A program made the translations under genes and the position numbers. Shown here in pieces: positions 27,595 through 36,754 of a stretch of 64,000 nt of DNA; positions within the stretch are counted from its first letter, which is position 1; each line of letters opens with the position of its first letter. The notes under the pieces are model-generated. The model made no database searches, was not told the DNA's origin, and was given only the letters and a program-made list of their open reading frames with translations. The stretch spans positions 1 through 64,000 of the forward strand of contig CAVQWE010000011.1 of assembly GCA_963717385.1 (NCBI GenBank), in the 5' to 3' direction. The stretch comes from Sva-07 sp963717385. GTDB lineage: Bacteria; Actinomycetota; Acidimicrobiia; Acidimicrobiales; Ilumatobacteraceae.

Positions 27595-28192
27595 ATGGCC
27601 GACCACGAACCACACACCGAACCCGCCGACGACACCGTGCCGACCGAGGACCCCCGGCCCGACGGTCTACGCAGCGCCGACTCGCTCGTCCTGGTCAACA
27701 CGGGCAACGGCAAGGGCAAGTCGTCGTCCGCGTTCGGGATGATGATTCGCGCGAGTGGCGCGCGGTTGGAACGTGGCCGTGGTGCAGTTCATCAAGTCGG
27801 GTGATTGGAAGGTCGGCGAGGAGAAGGTCGGCCGGCAGCTCGGCGTCGACTGGCACGCCTTCGGCGATGGCTTCACGTGGGACTCCGACGACCTGTCCAA
27901 CGACCGCGAACACGCTGCGGCCGGATGGGCGAAGGCTGCCGAAATCATGCAGGCTGGCGAACACCAGCTCGTGATCTTCGACGAGCTCACCTACCTGCCG
28001 TCGTTCGGATGGATCGACGTGAACGACATCGTCGAGGCGATCGCGGCCCGACCTCGACACGTCAACGTGATCATCACCGGACGCGACGCAGCACCCGAAC
28101 TGATCGAGTTGGCCGACACCGTCACCGAGATGCGCGAGGTCAAGCACGCATACCAGCAGGGGATCCGCGCAATGCGCGGTATCGACTACTGA
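27595..28192 (+). CDS. cobO: Cob(I)yrinic acid a,c-diamide adenosyltransferase (frameshifted)
   Basis: About 199 residues. The ATP loop VLVNTGNGKGKSSSAFG near residue 38 is the CobO/BtuR P-loop. After MMIRA the reading must move by one base near 27755 to continue ARGWNVAVVQFIKSGDWK, then HQLVIFDELTYLP and HVNVIITGRDA, all CobO signatures. The enzyme adds the adenosyl group to cobalt of corrinoids in B12 synthesis or salvage. It is divergent from the B12 importer and 13 bp upstream of cobT, making a B12 salvage pair. The acidic N-terminus (about 35 residues) is longer than usual. Confidence 0.88.
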
Positions 28193-28205
28193 GTCGGTCG
28201 CAACG

Positions 28206-29198
28206 ATGTCACCGAACTTGCGTGAACGCCTGAACGAACTTCCGGGCCACGATCGAGCCGCGTTCGACGCCGTGCACGTCCGGGCAGCGCACCTGCTTCG
28301 TCCGAGTGGAGCGCTCGCATGGCTCGATGAGATCGCTGCATGGGTCGCCGGCTGGCAGCGCACCACGACGCCAGCGGTCGATCGTCCCGCGGCGCTCGTC
28401 TTCGCAGCCGACCACGGAGTGGCCGCCGCGACGAAGGTCAGTGCCTACCCGACGGGGATCACCGAGGCGCTCTTCGGTGCGTTCCAGCAGGGCCGATCGA
28501 CGATCGCTGCGTTCGCCACCATCGCCGGCGCATCGGTCGAGGCGATCGACGTCGGAGTCGGCCAACCGACCGGCGACATCCGCTACGAGGCAGCGCTCAC
28601 GATCGAGCGATTCGACGAGATCGTCGAGATCGCGTTCGCGGCGGTCGACGCGCTCGACTGTGACCTCTTGGTGCTCGGCGAGATCGGGATCGGCAACACC
28701 ACGCCATCTGCAGCGATCGCTGCGGCGCTGGCAGGCGGCGAAACTGCAGCGTGGGTCGGACGTGGCACCGGCGTCGACGACGAGGGCCTGGCCCGCAAGC
28801 GCACAGCCGTCCAGGAGTCGGTCCGCCGGATCGCCGGCATCACCGACCCGCTCGAGATCTTGCGCGAGGTCGGTGGCTCGGAACTGGTGGCTGTTGCGGC
28901 TGCGACGGTTGCGGCTCGGCATCGTTCGATCCCTGTGGTGCTCGATGGCTACGTGGTCACCTCGGCGGTGCTGCCGCTGGTGATGGTGAACCCGATGGCT
29001 CTCGACCACTGCACGGTCGGGCACTGTTCCACCGAACCCGGTCATCGCAAACTGCTGGAGCGGCTCGACAAGCGCCCGCTGCTCGATCTCGACATGCGCA
29101 TCGGCGAGGGTTCCGGTGCGATGGCTGCGGTGCCACTGATCGCCATGGCGTGCGCTGGTGTCACCAAGGTGCCGACGTACGACGAATGGTTCGACTGA
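28206..29198 (+). CDS. cobT: Nicotinate-nucleotide-dimethylbenzimidazole phosphoribosyltransferase
   Basis: 330 residues. ADHGVAAATKVSAYP near residue 62, LGEIGIGNTTPSAAIAAAL near 160, GRGTGVDDEGLARK near 190, and the catalytic Glu near residue 301 in MRIGEGSGA. It makes alpha-ribazole phosphate, the lower-ligand precursor of cobalamin. It follows cobO by 13 bp. Together with the divergent importer this is a B12 salvage and assembly block. Confidence 0.94.
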   Translation: MSPNLRERLNELPGHDRAAFDAVHVRAAHLLRPSGALAWLDEIAAWVAGWQRTTTPAVDRPAALVFAADHGVAAATKVSAYPTGITEALFGAFQQGRSTIAAFATIAGASVEAIDVGVGQPTGDIRYEAALTIERFDEIVEIAFAAVDALDCDLLVLGEIGIGNTTPSAAIAAALAGGETAAWVGRGTGVDDEGLARKRTAVQESVRRIAGITDPLEILREVGGSELVAVAAATVAARHRSIPVVLDGYVVTSAVLPLVMVNPMALDHCTVGHCSTEPGHRKLLERLDKRPLLDLDMRIGEGSGAMAAVPLIAMACAGVTKVPTYDEWFD

Positions 29199-29258
29199 GC
29201 CATCGGACCCGTTGGGGATGCGACCTCCCCTCGCCCGAGCGATCGATAGCCTCACGTC

Positions 29259-30210
29259 GTGCGAATTCCCACCCCGGTTGCCCAGGTCATGCGCGGATTC
29301 TCGATGGGAACCGCCGACATCGTCCCGGGCGTCTCCGGCGGCACCGTCGCCCTGGTGCTCGGCATCTACAACGAGCTGATCCACAACATCAGCCAAGGCG
29401 CATACGGTCTCAAGCAGCTCATCACCGGTGACGTCACCGGGTTCCGTCACACCCTTCGAACCATCGAATGGATCTGGCTGTTCTCGCTGCTCGCGGGCAT
29501 CCTCGCTGCGGTCTTCGCGCTGTCGTCGGTGCTCGAACGCCTCCTCGACGACGAGCCGATCAAGATGTCGGCGCTGTTCCTCGGCCTCGTCGCCGGAGCC
29601 ATCTGGGTGGCGTTGCGGATGCTCGACAAGATCGACGGTGCGTCGGTCGCCATCATGCTGGGCGTTGGCGCGGCGTTCTTCTTGCTGCTCGGGCTGCGGT
29701 CGGACACCCACGCTGCCGACGATGCGGCTGAGGTCGTGACCAAGGCATGGTGGGTGTTCTTCCTGGCCGGGGCCATCGCGATCTGCGCCATGATCCTGCC
29801 GGGCATCTCCGGGTCGTTCCTGCTCGTCATGCTCGGCATGTACACCGAGGTGCTCGGCGCCGTGAACGACCGTGACTTCTTCGTGCTGGCGGTCTTCGCG
29901 CTCGGTTGCGTCGTTGGCCTCGCTCTGTTCTCCACGCTGCTCAATTGGCTGCTCGATCACTACCGCCGTTGGGTGTTGGCAGCGATGATCGGCCTGATGC
30001 TCGGTTCGACCCGGGTGCTGTGGCCGTGGCCGAACGGAACCAACACCACCACGCTCAGCATGCCGAGCAACGACGTGGCCGTGCCGGTGCTGCTGTTCAT
30101 CGTCGGCGCTGCCGTTGTCGTGATCGTCGACCTGATCGCCACGAAGTTCGTCGAGGTCGAGCCGCTCGACGAGCACGAGCGCACCCTCGAAGCCGAAGCC
30201 ACGCTCCTGA
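29259..30210 (+). CDS. DUF368 membrane protein (PopT-type undecaprenyl-phosphate translocase family), frameshifted at the end
   Basis: About 317 residues with eight or more membrane segments. GFSMGTADIVPGVSGGTVALV near the start (key part ADIVPGVSGGT) and FLAGAIAICAMILPGISGSF in the second half are the paired signature loops of DUF368. Characterised members (PopT) return the C55-phosphate lipid carrier across the membrane for cell-wall synthesis. The continuous frame runs 260 bp further, through the convergent aminotransferase gene, as an Arg-rich tail. In the next frame a TGA sits at 30208-30210, 12 bp from that gene's stop, so I infer a missing base near 30200. GTG start at 29259. Confidence 0.82.
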
Positions 30211-30222
30211 GGCCGACGAGGG

Positions 30223-31414
30223 TCAGCCGACGAGGGCGGCAAGGCGGTCGATGCCCTCGACCAGGTCATCATCTCCGAGGGCGAACGAGAACCGGCCGTA
30301 GCCGGCCAGTCCGAATGCCTCGCCGGGGACGAACGCGACCTTGGCCTTGTCGAGAACGAGATCGGCCAACTCGAGCGTGTTCGTTGCCGTCACGCCGTCG
30401 ATCGGGCGGTTCAAGAGGCCGGTCAGGTCGGGGTACGCATAGAACGCACCCTGCGGCTCGAGGCACGTGATGCCGTCGATCGAGTTGAGCATCGTGTACA
30501 TGGTCTGAGCGCGACGAGCGAACGCCTCGCGCATCATGACCACGTCGTCGAGCGAGCCGGACACCGCAGCGAGCGCTGCACGCTGGCTGACGTTGGCGAC
30601 GTTGGAGGTGGCGTGGCTCTGGAAGTTGGTCGATGCCTTGATGACGTCGTCCGGGCCGATCATCCAGCCGACGCGCCACCCGGTCATTGCGTAGGTCTTG
30701 GCGACGCCGTTGACGATGATGCACTGGTTGGCCAGCTCGGGCACCACGGTCGGCATCGACACGAAGGTCGTTGTCGCCGTAGGTGAGGTGTTCGTAGATC
30801 TCGTCGGTGATGACCCAGACACCCTTGTCGAGCGCCCATTCGCCGATCGCTTTGACCATCTCGGGCGGGCACACCGCACCGGACGGGTTGTCGGGGCTGA
30901 CGAACAACAACACCTTGGTGCGCTCGGTGTAGGCGGCGTCGAGCTGCTCGATCGTGACCTGGAATCCGCTCGCGGCGTCGGTGTCGATGATCACCGGCAC
31001 GCCGCCGGCCAGCGTGATCGCTTCGGGGTAGGTGGTCCAGTAGGGCGCCGGGCAGATGACCTCGTCGCCCGGATCGCACAGCGCCGCGAACGCTGTGTAG
31101 ACCGCGTGCTTGCCGCCGTTGGTGACCAGCACCTGCGACGGGGCGCACTCGAAACCGGAGTCGCGCAGCGTCTTGGCTGCAATCGCGGCTTTGAGCTCGG
31201 GGAGCCCGCCCGCTGGCGAGTACTTGTGGTTCTTCGGGTCATGACATGCCGCTGCGGCCGCTTCCACGATGTGGGCCGGGGTCGAGAAGTCGGGTTCTCC
31301 GGCTCCGAATCCGATCACGCTCTCGCCGGCGGCTTGCAGGGCCTTGGCCTTGGCGTCGACGGCGAGTGTGGCGGAGGGGGCAATGGCGGCGAGTCGGTGG
31401 GAGGTGCGCTTCAC
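30223..31414 (-). CDS. aspC: Class I aspartate aminotransferase (frameshifted)
   Basis: About 396 residues. IGFGAGEPDFSTPAHI near residue 33, KYSPAGGLPELKAAIA, LFVSPDNPSGAVCPPEM and VITDEIYEHLTYGDND read in one frame; then FVSMPTVVPEL and the PLP-lysine motif NGVAKTYAMTGWRVGW read in the next. The total span is not a multiple of three, and one extra base near 30767 (in GACCTTCG on the minus strand) explains it. The enzyme exchanges amino groups between aspartate and 2-oxoglutarate. It is divergent from serC. Confidence 0.9.
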
Positions 31415-31497
31415 GCCTGCCAGCCTGCCACAGCAGACCTCTCATCCCAACGGGAATTGGACCCGATGTGGCGGTGGCATCGCAGCAGCACGCCGCC

Positions 31498-32646
31498 ATG
31501 CTGGTGGGCGTGAGCGTCGACCCCGCAACCATCGTGATCCCCACCGACCTGCTTCCCGCCGATGGCCGCTTCGGATGTGGCCCGTCGAAGGTGCGCTCCG
31601 AGCAGATCGATGCACTGGTCGCCGCTGGCGACAGCGTGCTCGGCACCTCCCACCGCCAGCCACCGGTGAAGAACCTGGTCGGCTCGGTCCGCGCCGGACT
31701 CACCAGCCTCTTCTCGCTTCCCGACGGCTGGGAGATCGTGCTCGGCAACGGGGGTTCGACGGCGTTCTGGGATGTCGCCACGTTCGGGCTGATCCTCGAT
31801 CGCAGCCAACACCTCGTGTTCGGTGAGTTCTCATCGAAGTTCGCCGAGGCTGCTGCCGCTGCACCGCATCTCGGTGAGCCGACGGTGGTCCGTTCGGAAA
31901 CCGGAAGCCATCCCGTGGCGGTCGCCGAGGACGGCATCGACCTGTACGCCCTCACCCACAACGAAACCTCCACGGGCGTGGCGATGGACCTGGCGCGCCC
32001 GGCCGGCACCAGCGCCGACAGCGCGCTGGTGGCCGTCGACGCAACTTCGGCCGCCGGTGGGCTGCGCTGGAACCCCACCGAGGTCGACGTCTACTACTTC
32101 GCCCCGCAGAAGTGCTTCGCCAGCGACGGCGGACTGTGGCTCGCCGCCTGCTCCCCCGCGGCACTCGAGCGCATCAGGACGATCGGCGCCAGCGATCGGT
32201 GGCGGCCTGCCTCGCTCGATCTGCAGATCGCGCTCGACAACTCGGTGCAGAACCAGACCTACAACACCCCTGCAGTGGCCACCTTGGTGATGCTCGACGC
32301 GCAGATCCGCTGGATGAACGACAACGGCGGAATGGACTTTGCCGCCGGCCGCAGCGCCGAATCGGCCGCGGTCCTCTACGGGTGGGCCGATGCACGCGAC
32401 TGGGCCACCCCGTTCGTGAGCGTGCCCGCACAACGTTCGAACGTGGTCGGCACGATCGACCTCGACGACTCGATCGATGCAAACGCTGTCACCCAGGCGC
32501 TGGCTGCGAACGGTGTCCTCGACACGTTCGCCTACCGCAAACTGGGTCGCAACCAGTTGCGTATCGGCATGTTCCCTGCAATCGAGCCGTCCGACGTCGC
32601 AGCGCTGACCGGCTGCATCGACCACGTCGTCTCCGCCCTCGCCTGA
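31498..32646 (+). CDS. serC: Phosphoserine aminotransferase
   Basis: About 382 residues from ATG 31498 (GTG 31510 is an alternative). PADGRFGCGPSKVR near residue 21, TSHRQPPVKNLVG and the Schiff-base lysine in YFAPQKCFASDGG are the actinobacterial-type SerC marks. It converts 3-phosphohydroxypyruvate to phosphoserine with glutamate. The open frame extends to 31246, but that part overlaps the divergent aminotransferase. Confidence 0.92.
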   Translation: MLVGVSVDPATIVIPTDLLPADGRFGCGPSKVRSEQIDALVAAGDSVLGTSHRQPPVKNLVGSVRAGLTSLFSLPDGWEIVLGNGGSTAFWDVATFGLILDRSQHLVFGEFSSKFAEAAAAAPHLGEPTVVRSETGSHPVAVAEDGIDLYALTHNETSTGVAMDLARPAGTSADSALVAVDATSAAGGLRWNPTEVDVYYFAPQKCFASDGGLWLAACSPAALERIRTIGASDRWRPASLDLQIALDNSVQNQTYNTPAVATLVMLDAQIRWMNDNGGMDFAAGRSAESAAVLYGWADARDWATPFVSVPAQRSNVVGTIDLDDSIDANAVTQALAANGVLDTFAYRKLGRNQLRIGMFPAIEPSDVAALTGCIDHVVSALA

Positions 32647-32651
32647 GCATC

Positions 32652-33512
32652 ATGGATGCCATGGAGGTTCTCGAGTTCGGCACCGGCGACATCGGTGCGC
32701 TCGAGCGTCCGGTGATGCTCGTCGGCCTCGAGGGTTGGTTCGACGTGGCGAGCGCGGCCACCCAGGCGGTCAATGCGTTCATCAGCGCCGAACACGCCGT
32801 CACCGTTGGCTCCATCGACCCCGACCCGTTCTACGACTTCACCCAACAGCGTCCACACGTGTCGATCGACGACGACATCCGCGAGATCGTGTGGCCGAAC
32901 AACGAGTTCGTGCTCCAGCGAAACCTCGGCCATCGCGACGTCGTTGGCCTGATCGGCGTCGAACCCCACCTGTACTGGAAGACCTATGTCGAGGCGATCG
33001 TGGTGGTCGCCGAGGCGCTCGGCTGCGAGGCCGTCGTCACCGTCGGGTCCGGCGCCGAGGCGATTCCCCACAGCCGCACCCCACCGGTGACCGGCAGCAC
33101 CGCCAACGCCGACCTCGCCCGGCGACTCGGACTGGTCGCACCCAGCTACCAAGGCATCACCGGTGTTGCGGGGGTCCTGCAGGCCGAGCTCGAGGCCCGC
33201 GACATTCCGGCGGTGTCGTTGCGCGCCGGCATCCCCCACTATCTGATGAACGCCGAACACCCGCAGGCCACGTCTGCGTTGGTTCGGCATCTGAGCCACG
33301 TGCTCGACGTGCCCAACACCGTCGACTTCAGCGACCAAGTCGACAGCTGGCGCGACATCCACGACGAGATCGCCGCCAACGACGAACAGCTCAAGATGTA
33401 CGTGCAGCTCCTCGAGGCCGAATTCGATCGCCGAGCCGAGGCCCAGATCCCGACCGCCGACGACCTCGGCAGCGCGTTCGAAGACTTCCTCCGCGACCAA
33501 CGCGACGACTGA
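32652..33512 (+). CDS. PAC2 family protein (proteasome assembly chaperone-like)
   Basis: 286 residues from ATG 32652, 5 bp after serC. RPVMLVGLEGWFDVASAATQ near residue 16, IWPNNEF-like segment, and VVTVGSGAEAIPHSRTPPVTG near 130 followed by YQGITGVAGVLQAE are typical of PAC2 proteins, which share a fold with purine nucleoside phosphorylases and are common in actinobacteria with proteasome genes. The exact role in bacteria is not settled. A C-terminal acidic helical tail follows. Confidence 0.85.
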   Translation: MDAMEVLEFGTGDIGALERPVMLVGLEGWFDVASAATQAVNAFISAEHAVTVGSIDPDPFYDFTQQRPHVSIDDDIREIVWPNNEFVLQRNLGHRDVVGLIGVEPHLYWKTYVEAIVVVAEALGCEAVVTVGSGAEAIPHSRTPPVTGSTANADLARRLGLVAPSYQGITGVAGVLQAELEARDIPAVSLRAGIPHYLMNAEHPQATSALVRHLSHVLDVPNTVDFSDQVDSWRDIHDEIAANDEQLKMYVQLLEAEFDRRAEAQIPTADDLGSAFEDFLRDQRDD

Positions 33513-33519
33513 TTGCGAC

Positions 33520-34833
33520 TCAGCTTGCGGCGGCGGCGAAGGCGACGTCGAGGTCGGCGATGATGTCGTCGACCGACTCGATACCCACGCTGAGGCGGAT
33601 GAGGCCGGGGCCGACCGAGGAGGCCAACTGCTCTTCGGGAGTCAGCTGGCTGTGGGTCGTGCTCGCCGGGTGGATCACCAGGCTGCGCACGTCGCCGATG
33701 TTGGCCACATGGCTGTGCAGCACTGCGCCCTCGACGAACTTCTTGCCCGCTTCGAGGCCGCCCTTGATCTCGAACGCCAGCACGGAGCCGTAGCCCTTGC
33801 CGCCGCCGAGCTTGGTGGCACGCTCGTGCCACGGGCTCGACGCCAGGCCCGAGTAGTTGACCGATTCGACCTGGTCGTGAGCGTCGAGGTACTCGGCGAC
33901 CTTCTGGGCGTTCGCGAAGTGACGCTCCATGCGGAGGCTGAGCGTCTCGATGCCCTGCAGGATCTGGAACGCGTTGAACGGCGAGATGGCGAGGCCGAGG
34001 TCGCGCAGCATCTGCACGCGGGCCTTGAGGATGAACGCACCGTGGCCGAGCGCCGGGAAGTAGGCGAGGCCGTGGTAGCTGGGGTCGGGCTCGGTGAAGT
34101 TCGGGAACCGGCCGGAGGCGGCGTAGTCGAACGTGCCGCCATCGACGATCGCACCGGCGACCGACGTGCCATGGCCGCCCATGAACTTGGTGAGACTGTG
34201 GATCACGATGTCGGCGCCCCATTCCAGCGGGCGGATCAAGTACGGCGTCGGCACGGTGTTGTCGACCATGAGCGGAATGCCGTTCGCATGAGCGACGCCG
34301 GCGATGCCTTCGATGTCGAGCACGTCGTTCTTCGGGTTCGGGATGACCTCACCGAAGAACACCTTCGTGTTCGGCTTGACTGCAGCCTCCCACTGCGCAA
34401 GATCGTCGGGGTCGTCGACGAAGGTGACCTCGATGCCGAACTTCGGCAGCGTGTAGTGGAGCAGGTTGTACGTGCCGCCGTAGAGCGAGGGCGAGGCGAC
34501 GACGTGGTCGCCGGCTTCGCACAGCGTCATGAACGCCAGCGTCTCGGCGGCCTGACCTGAGGCGACGGCGAGCGTGCCGGGCAGCCCGACAGCGGTGGTG
34601 CAGCCGCCTTCGAGCGCGTTGACCCGAGCTTCGAGCGCCGCCTGGGTGGGATTCATGATGCGCGTGTAGATGTTGCCGATCTCGGCCAGACCGAACAGGT
34701 TCGCGGCGTGGTCGGTGTCGCGGAACTGATACGAGGTGGTCTGATAGATCGGCACCGCCCGGGCACCGGTGGTCGGATCGGGCTCGCCGCCGACGTGTAC
34801 TTGCTTGGTCTCGAAACCCCAGGAGTCGCTCAT
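33520..34833 (-). CDS. metY: O-acetylhomoserine aminocarboxypropyltransferase (MetY type)
   Basis: 437 residues, the usual MetY length. FETKQVHVGGEPDPTTGARA near residue 6, YTRIMNPTQAALEARVNALE near 56, SGQAAETLAF, SLYGGTYNLLHYTLPKFGI, and the PLP-lysine motif HSLTKFMGGHGTSVAG near 213. It makes homocysteine from O-acetylhomoserine and sulfide. It is convergent with the PAC2 gene (7 bp apart). No SAM-type riboswitch was seen upstream; instead two 40-bp palindromes lie there. Confidence 0.93.
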   Translation of the reverse strand: MSDSWGFETKQVHVGGEPDPTTGARAVPIYQTTSYQFRDTDHAANLFGLAEIGNIYTRIMNPTQAALEARVNALEGGCTTAVGLPGTLAVASGQAAETLAFMTLCEAGDHVVASPSLYGGTYNLLHYTLPKFGIEVTFVDDPDDLAQWEAAVKPNTKVFFGEVIPNPKNDVLDIEGIAGVAHANGIPLMVDNTVPTPYLIRPLEWGADIVIHSLTKFMGGHGTSVAGAIVDGGTFDYAASGRFPNFTEPDPSYHGLAYFPALGHGAFILKARVQMLRDLGLAISPFNAFQILQGIETLSLRMERHFANAQKVAEYLDAHDQVESVNYSGLASSPWHERATKLGGGKGYGSVLAFEIKGGLEAGKKFVEGAVLHSHVANIGDVRSLVIHPASTTHSQLTPEEQLASSVGPGLIRLSVGIESVDDIIADLDVAFAAAAS

Positions 34834-34900
34834 AGGGCCGGCACGCTACCCGCCAATTCCCGACCTCACAAGTCAGGTTTCAGGTCGAGCCGCTCCCGAG

Positions 34901-34940
34901 CGATGAGCCAAGCGGTACGGGGAGTTCGGTTCGCTCATCG
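34901..34940. repeat. 40-bp REP-like palindrome, copy A
   Basis: CGATGAGCCA...TCGCTCATCG; the arms match in 9 of 10 positions. It is one of three equal-length copies with a shared centre (CGGG-GT). Copy B begins 61 bp after copy A, and the sequence following copy A (CTACAGG) also follows copy B. Confidence 0.8.
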
Positions 34941-34961
34941 CTACAGGCGTGCGCCCCGAGG

Positions 34962-35001
34962 CGATGAGCGAAGCGGGCGCGGGAGTGCCGGTCGCTCATC
35001 G
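34962..35001. repeat. 40-bp REP-like palindrome, copy B
   Basis: CGATGAGCGA...TCGCTCATCG, perfect 10-bp arms. It abuts the stop codon of the YhhN gene (35002), so it could act as its terminator. Confidence 0.85.
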
Positions 35002-35661
35002 CTACAGGAGGCTGGCGACGAGGCCGGCTTGGCCGAGGTGATACGTGATCATGACCGTGACCGGCATCCATGACGCGTCGGCGACGAACTGGCGCCAGCC
35101 GAGCACCGAGTCGGACGCGACGAACAATGCGGCGCCGAGGATCGCCCACGTGTTTCCGGTGGCCATCGCCGCACAGAACATCACCGAGATCGCGACGAGA
35201 TACGCCGTCACCGCAGGGCCGAGTACCCGCTCCTTGCGACGCGCGGCGAGCACGATCCGGACCCCGACCGCTGCGGCGAGTACCGCCATCATCGCTGCAC
35301 CGACGACGAAGCCGGCGGTCGACCAGTCGCCGACTGCCGCCAACCCGAGTGTGTACGCCAGGTGAGCGAGCAGGAATGCCACCAGCCCCGGCACGAAGTA
35401 CCGGTCGCCGAACAGCAAGAAGACGTCGCCGGCGAGCGAACACAGGAGCGCGGTGACGAACCACGCCCGTACCACTTGATCAACCGGGTCGAGCGCAACG
35501 GCAAGACCGATGAGCGCGATCAGTGCGAGCGGCTTGCTCCACACCTCGACACGTCGGCGCCCGTCGCCGAGTCGGCTCCACCAGTTGGCTGGCGCCGCCA
35601 CCGCGAAGAGCGCGACAAACGCCCACGCCGTGCTGTTCACGCGGCGCCGTTCAGACGCCAC
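35002..35661 (-). CDS. YhhN/TMEM86-family membrane protein (lysoplasmalogenase-like)
   Basis: 219 residues, about eight membrane segments. KPLALIALIGLAVAL near residue 43, LCSLAGDVFLLFGDRYFVPG near 73, ASDSVLGWRQF near 182 and TYHLGQAGLVASLL at the end carry the conserved acidic residues of the family, whose characterised members hydrolyse the vinyl-ether bond of lysoplasmalogens. The bacterial substrate is uncertain. It is flanked on both sides by the 40-bp palindromes. Confidence 0.85.
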   Translation of the reverse strand: MASERRRVNSTAWAFVALFAVAAPANWWSRLGDGRRRVEVWSKPLALIALIGLAVALDPVDQVVRAWFVTALLCSLAGDVFLLFGDRYFVPGLVAFLLAHLAYTLGLAAVGDWSTAGFVVGAAMMAVLAAAVGVRIVLAARRKERVLGPAVTAYLVAISVMFCAAMATGNTWAILGAALFVASDSVLGWRQFVADASWMPVTVMITYHLGQAGLVASLL

Positions 35662-35672
35662 GACCGGCAGTG

Positions 35673-35712
35673 CGATGAGCGGAGCGCACCCGGGGGTGCG
35701 GTTCGCTCATCG
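35673..35712. repeat. 40-bp REP-like palindrome, copy C
   Basis: CGATGAGCGG...TTCGCTCATCG with the same length and central GGG-GTG as copies A and B. It lies 12 bp past the ilvC stop and just upstream of the YhhN start. Confidence 0.8.
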
Positions 35713-35724
35713 CTTCGGTGCACG

Positions 35725-36753
35725 TCAGCCTCCGGAGATGTCGGAGACCTTCTGCTTGCCGGCGCTGATGAACGGCATCATGCCGCGCAGCTCGCCGCCG
35801 ATCTCCTCGATCGGATGCGCCTTGCCTTCTTCCTGCATGCGCTTGTAGTTCGCACGGCCGGCCTCGGACTCGGCGATCCATTCCGCAGCGAACTGACCGC
35901 TCTGGATCTCGCCGAGGATCTTCTTCATCTCGGCCTTGGTGGCGTCGGTGACGACGCGAGGGCCGCGGGTGAGGTCGCCGTACTCGGCGGTGTCGGAGAT
36001 CGAGTACCGCATGCCGGCGATGCCCTCTTCGTACATGAGGTCGACGATGAGCTTCACCTCGTGGAGGCACTCGAAGTACGCCATCTCCGGCGCGTAGCCG
36101 GCCTCGGTGAGCGTTTCGAAACCGGCGCGCACGAGGGCGGTGACACCACCGCACAGCACGGCCTGCTCACCGAACAGATCGGTCTCGGTCTCTTCGGAGA
36201 ACGTGGTCTCGATGACACCGGCGCGAGTGCCGCCGATCGCGTCGGCGTACGACATGGCGATGTCGCGGGCCGTGCCGGTTGCGTCCTGCTCGACAGCGAT
36301 GAGCGCTGGCACACCGCCGCCCTCGGTGTAGGTGCGGCGCACGAGGTGGCCGGGACCCTTCGGGGCGATCATGATGACGTCGCAGCCGGCGGGCGGCTGG
36401 ATGCGATCGAAGCGGATGTTGAAACCGTGTGCGAAGGCGAGCGCCTTGCCGTCGGTGAGGTGCGACGCGATGTGGGCGTCGTAGATCGCCTTCTGCTCGG
36501 TGTCGGGCGCCAGCAGCATGATCACGTCGGCCCACTCGGAGGCCTCGTCGATGGTCATCACGCTGAGTCCGGCGGCTTCGGCTTTGGCGGCCGACGACGA
36601 TTCGGGACGCAGGCCGACGGCCACGTCGACGCCTGACTCCTTGAGGTTCAGCGCATGGGCGTGGCCCTGCGAGCCATAGCCGATGACGGCAACCTTCTTT
36701 GCTCGAATGATCGAAGGATCTGCATCCTCGGCGTAGTACACGGTGACAGCCAT
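35725..36753 (-). CDS. ilvC: Ketol-acid reductoisomerase
   Basis: 342 residues from ATG 36753. KKVAVIGYGSQGHAHALNLK near residue 18 binds NADPH; FAHGFNIRFDRIQPP, APKGPGHLVRRTY and the metal-binding EETETDLFGEQAVLCGG segment (Asp and Glu) are present; the length fits class I. It turns acetolactate or acetohydroxybutyrate into the dihydroxy acids of valine/isoleucine synthesis. Third gene of ilvBNC: the gap after ilvN is 1 bp. Confidence 0.95.
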   Translation of the reverse strand: MAVTVYYAEDADPSIIRAKKVAVIGYGSQGHAHALNLKESGVDVAVGLRPESSSAAKAEAAGLSVMTIDEASEWADVIMLLAPDTEQKAIYDAHIASHLTDGKALAFAHGFNIRFDRIQPPAGCDVIMIAPKGPGHLVRRTYTEGGGVPALIAVEQDATGTARDIAMSYADAIGGTRAGVIETTFSEETETDLFGEQAVLCGGVTALVRAGFETLTEAGYAPEMAYFECLHEVKLIVDLMYEEGIAGMRYSISDTAEYGDLTRGPRVVTDATKAEMKKILGEIQSGQFAAEWIAESEAGRANYKRMQEEGKAHPIEEIGGELRGMMPFISAGKQKVSDISGG

Positions 36754-36754
36754 C

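Noticed and set aside
27755..28192. A separate short cobO gene starting at an internal ATG.
   Set aside because: The P-loop lies upstream in the adjoining frame, so this is the rest of a frameshifted gene.
28209..30272. A 687-codon minus-strand frame opposite cobT and the DUF368 gene.
   Set aside because: It is Asp/His/Arg-rich antisense of two recognisable genes, with no motif.
34834..34900. A possible SAM riboswitch before metY.
   Set aside because: None of the conserved SAM-aptamer blocks is present; the region is short and followed by the palindromes.
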